A stretch of 51,938 nucleotides of DNA from Caryophanales bacterium UBA7642 (GTDB lineage Bacteria; Bacillota_I; Bacilli_A; RFN20; CAG-288), in NCBI GenBank assembly GCA_002483745.1, contig DLIM01000040.1, forward strand, positions 1,333 through 53,270, given 5' to 3'. The position numbers and the translations under genes were made by a program. This document shows positions 18,270 through 26,300 of the stretch, piece by piece (position 1 is the stretch's first letter; each line of letters starts with the position of its first letter). The notes beneath the pieces were generated by a model. It made no database searches. It saw only the letters and a program-made list of their open reading frames with translations, and had not been told where the DNA came from.

Positions 18270-19922
18270 CTATAAATTCTTAAATAATTCGATTAGGCTC
18301 TTAGCACCATTGACCGGTCCTTCCTTACGATCTAAAGAAAGACGGGTGTAAATTTTACCGACAGGAACGTTATTCTTAAATAAGGCATTGAAGTAATCAG
18401 GTAAGAAAGTTCTAACTTCTTTTTCTTTTTGCATCGGTCCAAAAGGATTAGCAAAGAAAGTAGATACTAAGCCTTTTTCGCTAGTAGTATTCATTGCCAT
18501 TCTCTTGCCGGCAATGAAATCAGCCATGGCTTCCTGAGGATTAGAATAAAGAGTGATTCCCTTCTGATTATCAGTATAATTATCAGCAAGAAGCAGACAA
18601 TCAACTGGATGAAGAGTATAAGTCATCTCGAAATCCTCAATCGGAATAACGACTCGGGAATTAGCTTCATCGATATTTAAGTAGACAGCTCTATCAGCTG
18701 ACCTTAATGAGTAGCCTTGGTCAAGATCATCCAACCTGACAAAGGCACCAATCTCAGTTCCAGAAGCATAAACCTTGCCATCAAGAAGATGGAAAGTACC
18801 CATATCATCAAAGATTGTATCAACCTGGTAATCATCGCCATAGAGATTCCTGATAGTTTCTAAAGTCTCGCTCTTACCAGCACCAGAATCCCCTAAAAGG
18901 AAGAGATTCTTAACTCGGCCATTCATTCTGATTTTGACACCGGCGCCATGGATAGGGAGAAGCTTTCTTTCAATCATCAAGAGATTGAATAAAGTCAGAA
19001 CCATTTTCTTGGCATAGCCAAAATAATCAATGTTGGCATCCTTAGGAAGCACACCGATATATTTATCATTCTCCTTGTAATAGAAGCAGGTATTGCCCTG
19101 ATTAGAGCAGCCAAAAAGAACAATAAAGGAAATATCCTTGTCTTTCTTAGGATCATAAGACTCAACCTGGAAGAGGTTGCCTAAAGAAATAAGGAATCCC
19201 ATATAATCCTTGTCAAAATAAACAACGCCTTTAACATCGTAAATTCTAATTAGGACACCATAAGAATTCTGATAGTCAAAATCAGTAGCCTTTACTGGAC
19301 TATTTTTCTCATAGAAGAAACCTTTTCGGGTATTCTGCTTAGTCTTAATAATAAACGGTGGCTGAGTAACAACACTCTCCATTAAAGGAATTGTCTTTAA
19401 GAAATCAAGGTTATTCCCTAAGGGTAGATTTTCTTTAGCCAGTAAGACTCCAGCATTACCGCCAGAAGGCAAGACACGATAAACAGTCTGTTCATGTCCT
19501 AAGACCGTTTCATACAAATCACGGTAAGCATCAACTATAGAATTGGAGAATTCCGTAAAGGCCATGACAAATTCACGGTGAGAAGCTACTTGGCCGTCTT
19601 TCTTGATAAAGACCAAATATCTTTCAGTCTTTCTCCAATAATCATAAATAGAATCAATCAGGTTAAGAAGATCATCGAGATTCTTGTCATCAAGTTCTCT
19701 GATTTTTCTAATAGTGGTTTCTTCTTTATCCAAGACTTTTTGGAAAAAGAAAATACAGGTAGTAGCCTGATAAGCTAAGAAGAAAGAGGAGTTAGGTCGG
19801 TTATCTTTAAGGGAATCGGCAAAATAAGATTCCAGGAAGGAAGAGAATCCCGGACTATCTAGCAATTCCTGAGCGGTAAAAATAGGTTTAGTCTTGGTTA
19901 AATCGATTATGATTTTTCTCAT
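18270..19922 (-). CDS. HPr kinase/PEP-carboxykinase-superfamily P-loop protein
   Basis: 550 residues from the chosen start. The C-terminal half has a P-loop GDSGAGKSE (344-352), followed by a DDMGTF acidic motif and a C-terminal region typical of the PEPCK/HPr kinase fold. The N-terminal ~300 residues match nothing I recognise. HPr kinase proper is about 310 residues and ATP-dependent PEPCK about 530. The motif reads more like HPr kinase (GxSGxGKSE) than PEPCK (GxSGTGKTT). It could be a nucleotide-dependent kinase of unknown target. The ATG at 19922 has an AGAGGG ribosome site; longer frames lack one. nrnA follows 11 bases downstream. Confidence 0.75.
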   Translation of the reverse strand: MRKIIIDLTKTKPIFTAQELLDSPGFSSFLESYFADSLKDNRPNSSFFLAYQATTCIFFFQKVLDKEETTIRKIRELDDKNLDDLLNLIDSIYDYWRKTERYLVFIKKDGQVASHREFVMAFTEFSNSIVDAYRDLYETVLGHEQTVYRVLPSGGNAGVLLAKENLPLGNNLDFLKTIPLMESVVTQPPFIIKTKQNTRKGFFYEKNSPVKATDFDYQNSYGVLIRIYDVKGVVYFDKDYMGFLISLGNLFQVESYDPKKDKDISFIVLFGCSNQGNTCFYYKENDKYIGVLPKDANIDYFGYAKKMVLTLFNLLMIERKLLPIHGAGVKIRMNGRVKNLFLLGDSGAGKSETLETIRNLYGDDYQVDTIFDDMGTFHLLDGKVYASGTEIGAFVRLDDLDQGYSLRSADRAVYLNIDEANSRVVIPIEDFEMTYTLHPVDCLLLADNYTDNQKGITLYSNPQEAMADFIAGKRMAMNTTSEKGLVSTFFANPFGPMQKEKEVRTFLPDYFNALFKNNVPVGKIYTRLSLDRKEGPVNGAKSLIELFKNL

Positions 19923-20052
19923 TGTTTTCCCTCTATCCATTTCTCTAAGAAAGAATTGCAACCATAAACACTTCTAAACTATCTTATTTTAGCAAATCTT
20001 CTAAGGAAAAGTTCATAATCATGATTTATCGGGGAGATATTTGCTTTAACTC

Positions 20053-20081
20053 TTGAAGAATGAAAGTATTTGAGATAATAT
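20053..20081 (+). promoter_or_regulatory. Promoter for tRNA-Arg
   Basis: TTGAAG (20053-20058), a 17-base spacer and TAATAT (20076-20081; an overlapping GATAAT begins at 20074). Transcription would start about 15 bases before the tRNA. Confidence 0.6.
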
Positions 20082-20102
20082 TATTAAGCTGTTTTGGTTA
20101 AT

Positions 20103-20179
20103 GGCCCAGTAGCTCAGTTGGATAGAGCATCTGCCTTCTAAGCAGAGGGCCGGGCGTTCGAGTCGCCCCTGGGTCACCA
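20103..20179 (+). tRNA. tRNA-Arg(UCU)
   Basis: Full cloverleaf with encoded CCA. The acceptor stem GGCCCAG pairs with CTGGGTC (one G-U), the anticodon stem TCTGC/GCAGA holds the loop CTTCTAA, giving anticodon UCU (codons AGA and AGG), and the T arm carries GTTCGAG. It stands alone with its own promoter and a strong terminator 12 bases downstream. It is not a suppressor tRNA. Confidence 0.97.
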
Positions 20180-20191
20180 TCTAATAAAAAT

Positions 20192-20217
20192 GGTCTGGAT
20201 AATTCCAGACCTTTTTT
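20192..20217 (+). terminator. Rho-independent terminator of tRNA-Arg
   Basis: GGTCTGGA (20192-20199) pairs with TCCAGACC (20204-20211), loop of 4 bases, followed by six T. The next gene converges from the right. Confidence 0.92.
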
Positions 20218-20255
20218 AATCTTTTAAAGCTATTTTTGGAAAATTGCGAAGCTTT

Positions 20256-20984
20256 TTATTTAAATTCGGAAGAAACCTTAGCTAAATCAGTAGCAGTAAT
20301 AATTCCTAGAAGCTTTTCATTGGCTTTGCCATGCTCCGTAACCAGCAAAAGACCGACGCCTTTATCATGGGCTTTGTTCTTTCTAATCATCGAAAAGGCT
20401 TTTAAGACATTTGTGTATCGTGAGACAAAGAAAAAAGATTCATTGCTATGACTATCTAAACCCGTAACCGAAGAAAAGTCAGATACCTGGTAAGAATCGT
20501 CAATCGATACACTTTCATGAATCATAGCAAAATCAAAGAAAGTTGAGCGAGAGAAAATACCCTTAACCAAACCCTTCTCATCAATTATCGGAATATGGGT
20601 TAACTTCTTTTCATCCATGATTCTGATAACCTTCATGACTTCATCACAGTCATGAACGGAAGTGATATCTTTACTGGCTAGCTGATAGCAGTTAAGAGGG
20701 GAAATGATTGCTTGAGAGACATGGAGGAACTTAGAAAGGAATTCTTCACTGGGGGCACAGACATTGTTCTCATGTGAAAGGATATTTCTTAAATCAGAGG
20801 CCGTCTTCAAGAAATCATAGTTGTCCCTATTAGAGACAACAGGATTAAGCTGATTATAGTAGATATAGTTAAGGGCACGTGAAAAAGAAACAAAGTCATC
20901 ATTAAGATGAGCAATGCTGACTAATTCCTTTTCGAGATCCTTGAAAGCTGAAAGGAACTCTTCAATCCGCTCTTTGTCAGTCAC
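20256..20984 (-). CDS. CBS-domain protein coupled to mrp
   Basis: 242 residues. The N-terminal ~95 residues are helical and not recognised. The C-terminal part is a CBS pair: the first (HDCDEVMKVIRIMDEKKLTHIPIIDEKGLVKGI) is clear, the second is weaker and ends LLGIITATDLAKV. CBS pairs bind adenosine nucleotides and usually regulate a partner. The start codon is GTG at 20984, overlapping the mrp stop by one base (TAGTG), so the two are coupled. Target unknown. Confidence 0.85.
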   Translation of the reverse strand: MTDKERIEEFLSAFKDLEKELVSIAHLNDDFVSFSRALNYIYYNQLNPVVSNRDNYDFLKTASDLRNILSHENNVCAPSEEFLSKFLHVSQAIISPLNCYQLASKDITSVHDCDEVMKVIRIMDEKKLTHIPIIDEKGLVKGIFSRSTFFDFAMIHESVSIDDSYQVSDFSSVTGLDSHSNESFFFVSRYTNVLKAFSMIRKNKAHDKGVGLLLVTEHGKANEKLLGIITATDLAKVSSEFK

Positions 20985-21808
20985 TAGATTTTCTCTTCTT
21001 TTAATTTAGCGGCCGCAACAATAGCATCAGCGGTTTCTTTCAAGTAGTCACACTGAAGATCTTCAATAGTCCCTTTATCCATATGGCTAGCAATCTCCGC
21101 ATCAAAGGGTACTTCATCAAAATGAGGAATACCATGATCGGAAGCAATCTTGTCATCAGCTTTGCCATAGATATCGATTCTTTCACCGCATTTAGGGCAT
21201 TTGACATAAGCCATATTCTCAACCAGGGAAATTAAGGGAACTGAAAGCATATCAGCCATAGCAGCAGACTTTTCTACTACCATGGAAACGAGGTTCTGAG
21301 GAGTTGAGACAATGACGGCACTAGATAGAGCAATGTCCTGGAAGACAGTCAAAGAAACATCAGCGGTTCCTGGAGCCATATCGATAATCAAGAAATCGAC
21401 ATCCCAAAGGACTTCGGTATAGAACTGCTGGCAAAGAGTAGAAATCATCGGCCCACGCCAGACAATAGGTTGATTCGGGTCATTCAATAGGAGGTTAGAT
21501 GACATTACCTGAATGCCAGTCTTAGTAGTTACCGGAACAAAGAACTTCTCACTGGTTGCATCAACTGGTCCTTTGACATTAAAAGCAAAAGGAATGCTAG
21601 GTCCAGTGATATCAGCATCAAGAATACCGACTTTATAGCCTTTTCTTCTTAATAAAACGGCTAAATAGGCAGCCGTAAAGGATTTTCCAACACCGCCTTT
21701 ACCGGATAAAACAGCAACGGCAGCGCCAATGTGGGCACTAGGGGCCGGCGAAGTCTTGGGAAGATAAGGCGCTTTTGAAGAATCAACTTTCTTTTCATCG
21801 TTTTCCAT
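20984..21808 (-). CDS. mrp: Mrp/NBP35-family Fe-S cluster carrier ATPase
   Basis: 274 residues. Deviant Walker A GKGGVGKS at residues 36-43, GILDADITGPSIP, the conserved PQNLVSMVVEKSA block and a CPKCGE motif near the C-terminal third, where the paired Cys hold a bridging Fe-S cluster in this family. It is thought to deliver Fe-S clusters in the cytoplasm. Start chosen by AAGGAG about 10 bases before ATG. The CBS gene follows with a one-base overlap, an unusual pairing. Confidence 0.93.
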   Translation of the reverse strand: MENDEKKVDSSKAPYLPKTSPAPSAHIGAAVAVLSGKGGVGKSFTAAYLAVLLRRKGYKVGILDADITGPSIPFAFNVKGPVDATSEKFFVPVTTKTGIQVMSSNLLLNDPNQPIVWRGPMISTLCQQFYTEVLWDVDFLIIDMAPGTADVSLTVFQDIALSSAVIVSTPQNLVSMVVEKSAAMADMLSVPLISLVENMAYVKCPKCGERIDIYGKADDKIASDHGIPHFDEVPFDAEIASHMDKGTIEDLQCDYLKETADAIVAAAKLKEEKI

Positions 21809-21979
21809 TTTAGATTTTCTCCTTTAAAGCAAACTATGGAATAATTCACTCATGATAGTTCAAGCAAAGACAGAATTCAGCTCTTTTATCTTAGCATCTT
21901 CTCACTCTTTTTTTAAGGTAAAAGAATGCTATTTGCTTTTTTAGGAAACTAGGGAGTAAAAAGCAGCAAAAAGAAGCTG

Positions 21980-22342
21980 TTAACTATTTAAAATCTGTAG
22001 CCCTAAAGAGAAGTAAACCCTGTCTAGATAGCTCGAGCCAAACTTCACTCCGCCATAATAGCGGACAATAAAGACGGCTTTCCCAATTAGATCTTTTCTT
22101 TCTAATTCCAAGCTTAGCTTCTTCATACTGGAAATGGGTTCTCTATCTTCGCTGAATTCATTAGTCTTCACCCCGTAAGGATTAAGATAATAAGCCGACC
22201 TTAGAAGATGCTTGGCCTTCTTGTTTTCTTCTTTGACCAGGTTTAAAGCTTCTTTGAGTTCCTCTTTGGAGGTCACTTCAAACAAGTAGGTGACGAATTT
22301 TGATCTTTTCTCTTCGTATGTTGATTTTTTTAATAGTTTCAT
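21980..22342 (-). CDS. Short YigZ/IMPACT-family protein (N-terminal domain only)
   Basis: 120 residues. The UPF0029/IMPACT N-terminal domain is recognisable from KRSKFVTYLFEV near the start and the family block RYYGGVKFGSSYLDRVY near the end. Usual YigZ proteins are about 200 residues with a second, ferredoxin-fold domain; here it stops right after the first. The frame ends cleanly in a stop and there is no obvious continuation before mrp, so it is either a short family type or a 3'-deleted gene. ATG at 22342; a GTG one codon upstream is also possible and neither has a clear ribosome site. The 171 bases to mrp hold no other gene. Confidence 0.72.
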   Translation of the reverse strand: MKLLKKSTYEEKRSKFVTYLFEVTSKEELKEALNLVKEENKKAKHLLRSAYYLNPYGVKTNEFSEDREPISSMKKLSLELERKDLIGKAVFIVRYYGGVKFGSSYLDRVYFSLGLQILNS

Positions 22343-22405
22343 CACGCAATTTTTGACTATTTCAAGTTGCTAAATTAGAATATATCATAAACGGGGGCGA
22401 GCTAT

Positions 22406-23278
22406 ATGTCAAAGATGCGCTTAATTGTCGACTCTAGCTGTGACATGCCGGATATATTCTATAAAAAATACAATATCGGGGTCACCGACTTAATAATCAA
22501 CTTAGGTGAGAAAGTCTACCGTGACCGGTCCGAGATTACGGCTAAAGATCTTCTAAAAGCCTATGATAAGACTAAGGTCTATCCTAAGACTTCAGCCTTG
22601 AATATTGCTGACCTAATAGATGTCTTTTCTAAAGAGCTGAAAGAATACGAACATATTTTCTATCTTCCTATTTCTTCCCAGATTTCCTCTATCAATAATA
22701 ACGCTCACCTAGCTGCTAGTGAGCTAAAAATGGAATCGCGAATCACGATTTTGGATTCTTCGGAATTGTCTTCCGGTACAGCTTTAGAGGCCATCGGTAT
22801 CGGAGAAGATATCTTAGCTAAGCTTAGCCCTTCCCAGATTGAAGCAAACCACTTACAAAGGAAAAAACGTATCTCCATGTCCTTTGTTATTGATACCATG
22901 GACTTCCTTTATAAAGGCGGCCGCTGCTCAGGCTTAACTTATTTGCTAGGAAACCATTTCCACCTTCATCCGATTATTGAACTAAAGGAAGGGAAGATGG
23001 GTGTCCATAAGATTGCAAGAGGTAAAGACATCAACCGTGGCTTATCCACTATGACTGATGAATTCTTGCTTCAGTTCAACAAAGGGAACATCGACTTAAA
23101 CTACCCTATCTTCATTCCGAATGTGGATTCTGAAGGTGGCGTCAAGCACATTAAAAGAACCCTTGAAGATCAGGTGGGAAATAAAATTCTCTTCCCAATC
23201 GATGCTTCAGGAATCATCTGCTGCCACTGCGGAAGAAACACCTGTGGACTTGCCTATATGCTAAAAGAGCCTAAATAG
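22406..23278 (+). CDS. DegV-family fatty-acid-binding protein
   Basis: 290 residues, normal for the family. The opening IVDSSCDMP is the DegV signature; the middle has YLPISSQISS with the conserved Ser pair and FVIDTMDFLYKGGRCSG typical of the lipid-binding pocket. DegV/FakB proteins bind a fatty acid and present it to the FakA kinase; fakA is not in this window. The C-terminus has an unusual Cys/His cluster (IICCHCGRNTC) that could bind metal. A shared terminator follows. Confidence 0.9.
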   Translation: MSKMRLIVDSSCDMPDIFYKKYNIGVTDLIINLGEKVYRDRSEITAKDLLKAYDKTKVYPKTSALNIADLIDVFSKELKEYEHIFYLPISSQISSINNNAHLAASELKMESRITILDSSELSSGTALEAIGIGEDILAKLSPSQIEANHLQRKKRISMSFVIDTMDFLYKGGRCSGLTYLLGNHFHLHPIIELKEGKMGVHKIARGKDINRGLSTMTDEFLLQFNKGNIDLNYPIFIPNVDSEGGVKHIKRTLEDQVGNKILFPIDASGIICCHCGRNTCGLAYMLKEPK

Positions 23279-23305
23279 CTTCTAAAAAATTGCTTTCATA
23301 CAAAA

Positions 23306-23331
23306 AGCCTGACTTCAAATGAAGTCAGGCT
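23306..23331. terminator. Bidirectional terminator between degV and the giant gene
   Basis: AGCCTGACTTC (23306-23316) pairs with GAAGTCAGGCT (23321-23331), loop AAAT. T-runs flank it on both strands, so it serves both converging genes. Confidence 0.92.
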
Positions 23332-23336
23332 ATTTT

Positions 23337-26300
23337 TTATTGGATATAATTGATAGAACTGACAATTGCTAAGAAGGATTCACTGCTAAGTCTCGTGCTG
23401 TAATTCTGGCAAAGAGCCACAAGAGTAGTAATACCGGCAGAGATATTCAGCCAATTTCCATTAAACTTCTGCAACAAGGTTCCATAAGTTGAATTATAGA
23501 AGTAATCGCCGTTTGATCCAGTCGTAGGGGTAGAAGTACCAATCGTCAAAGTTCCGGTGATTTCGCTCCAGGCGTCATTGCTCTTGAAGTATAACTTGTT
23601 TTTAACAGTGTCGATATAGTAGTAGCCGTTGCTGCCTATTGAATTAGAAGGATCGATAATTCCAGGAATGGCAACGCTTGTTGAGATAACAAGGGAGGCG
23701 GAGAAGATATAAGAAGACATCTTGATTCCTAAAATACTGTTTCCAGTAGTGGAATAGTTAGAAAGCCCGATAAAGTAGTTATAGACATCATCAGAGGCAA
23801 CGGTCGCATTTCCTTTTCCGAAAGCGGAATACAAAGTCTTTAGCTGCTCTTTAGTGAAACTATATGGTGTAGCAGAAGTAACAGTAGCAAGAGACTTAGC
23901 AAAGGCAATAATGCCATCAATGGCTTTTCCTTCAATCGGATTAACTAAAGCATAAGAATCGGCATAAAGATCAACTGTGCTTAAGGCAGAGAAGTAAGAA
24001 GTAAGGTTAGGGTTACTGAAGAAGACGCTTTCAGCACCGGCTAGCAGTTCACTAGTGAAGTCAGAGCGGTAGAAAGTTCCAGTAAGGGTTCCGTCAGCTC
24101 CAGTCATTGAGCAAGCCTTCTCATTGATGGAGGCAAAGAAGTCAGTAGCTAAAGTTAAGTCGCTTAAATCCGTGACAGTGGATAAGCTAGAAACATTATT
24201 GAGCAAAGTATAAAGAACGGTATTAAGGATGCTTAGATCGTTTAGCATCTTGGTTTTCTGCTTAGTCGCATCCTCATCAACAAGTTTAGGATTAGAGAAG
24301 AAGAGCTCCTCAAGACGGTAAACCTTAGCATTCTCTCCAACAGGGACAGTGCCTTGGGCACTCTTCAATAAGGAAGTCATATAAGTGCCGGCAGTGGTCT
24401 TCATAATATTATAGAGAATGTAAGAACGGCCGTTTTCGAAGATATGCATCTCACCTAGATAATACATAAAGGAAGTATCAATATCATTGAAGGAAATAGT
24501 GGAGAAATCGGCGGAAGAAGAAAGCAAAGTATTGAATTTAGTGGCCGTGCCGTCTTCGTTGAAGAATAAGCCAACAGCTAAGTCATAATCATTTTGCCAA
24601 TAGCTGATATCGCTAGCAGTGGTTCCTAATCCTTCATTCCAAGAGTATTTATGGACCTTGGTGGAATCATCGGGGTCAGTTAAAAGCTTATTGATAGCAT
24701 CCGTATTTAAGGTATCCTTGAGAACAGAGATAGGAAGACGATGGAAGACTAAAGAATTATTCATCTGAGTAAACAAGGACAGGGCTTTAGTTCTTCCTAA
24801 GCCATTTAAAGTAATGTTGTTAATATCGATTCCCTGTAAGGCATCGGCCACATTGACAAAGCGGTTAGCCTCATCGCTCCATTCACTTTGCTTGATGTTT
24901 CCGACAATGCCCTTAAGAGTATCATCGATCAAAGGATCAGTTGAGGCCTTTAAAGTGACCATGCTTTCAATGTTCTGAGTTTTAACGACTTGATAGAACA
25001 GCTTAGCCAAAGGAGAAAGGTCTTCATAATCTTTCTTCGTGGTCAGAAGCTTTGAATCACCGACATAGCCCATCAGCTCGGAGAATTCATCAAACAAGGT
25101 CGTATCGGAGCCATTCTTAAGAGAAGTGAAGTTAGAAAAGATTTCCTGCAAATCACCAGTACCATTATTGTTCTTATCGGCAGTAGACAAAGAATAAAGA
25201 TTCTGGAGAATGGTGATTTCAGCTTTCAAGTCATCATTTGATAATTTAGTCTTATCACGGATCATTGAGAAATCGACAGCCTTAAATACAGCAGTGAAAT
25301 CAGTCCCTAAATCAATATTGGAAACCATCTGCTCAATGATAAAGCTATAGAGATTTCTGATTAAACTGGAATTATAGAAAGAAGACTCAAAAGTAGGTAA
25401 ATTTCCCTTCTTTAAGTTATCAAATCCGGTAGTCTTGATGCCGTCAAGCAAAGTCATCAAAGAGCTGACTTCACCGGAAGTATCAATAACAGAACTGAAG
25501 TTGACTTTCTTGGTCTCACCATTTTCAGCATAGGAATAGGAGAAATCATGACTGGTTTCGCCTTTAACCCAGGTATAACCATTGACAGTGGCTGAGAAAA
25601 TTGAGGAGTTAGGCGTAACACCAATAGAAGTGAATAATCCTTGCTTTTCAAAGATGGAATAAATAGCGGTTCCAAAAGGATCATCACTATCAACACAATT
25701 AATGAAATGGGAATCGGCGATGTTAGTCAGTAAGGAATTCAAGGTAGTAGCATCAATCGTTTCAAGATCAAGATTGCTTCCATCGGTATTGAGGCTCTTA
25801 AGAAGCTTAAGAATAGCGGCAACTCTATCAAGATCATCAATGGTAGTGGCATCGCTATCGTACCAAAGGTTATTTCTTAACTCATTTAAAGAAAGAGGGA
25901 TACCCATCTGTGAAAGAGAATCATTGATGGAACTTGTTATGATAGAAAGAATAGAATCATGAAGAATAGTAGAATCCATACCATCTTTAACCATATCCAC
26001 AAGACCATCGATATTATTGATAGATGAAAGATTCAGGGTGGAAGAAGACAAAAGAGAAGAATTTGATTTAGCATCATCAAGAATGACAGCTAATTTATCG
26101 ATTTCACCGCCATCTCCAACTACTCCAGCTCCCCAATTGATGGCTGAAAAGTCATCAAGAGAAGGCAATGAAACAGTAAAGGAGCCAAAAGCATCGGAAG
26201 AGAAGAAATTATTCAGGAAAGTGTACATATTGGCATTCTTGTGTGAGGTGCTAGTAACACCAGTTATCTGATCAGGATTGAAGAAATCGGAATTAGCAAT

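Noticed and set aside
20103..20179. Suppressor tRNA that would read the in-frame stops
   Set aside because: The anticodon is UCU (Arg), which reads AGA/AGG only.
20085..20230. tRNA as integration site for a mobile element
   Set aside because: No integrase, no repeat of the tRNA 3' end, and normal housekeeping genes on both sides.
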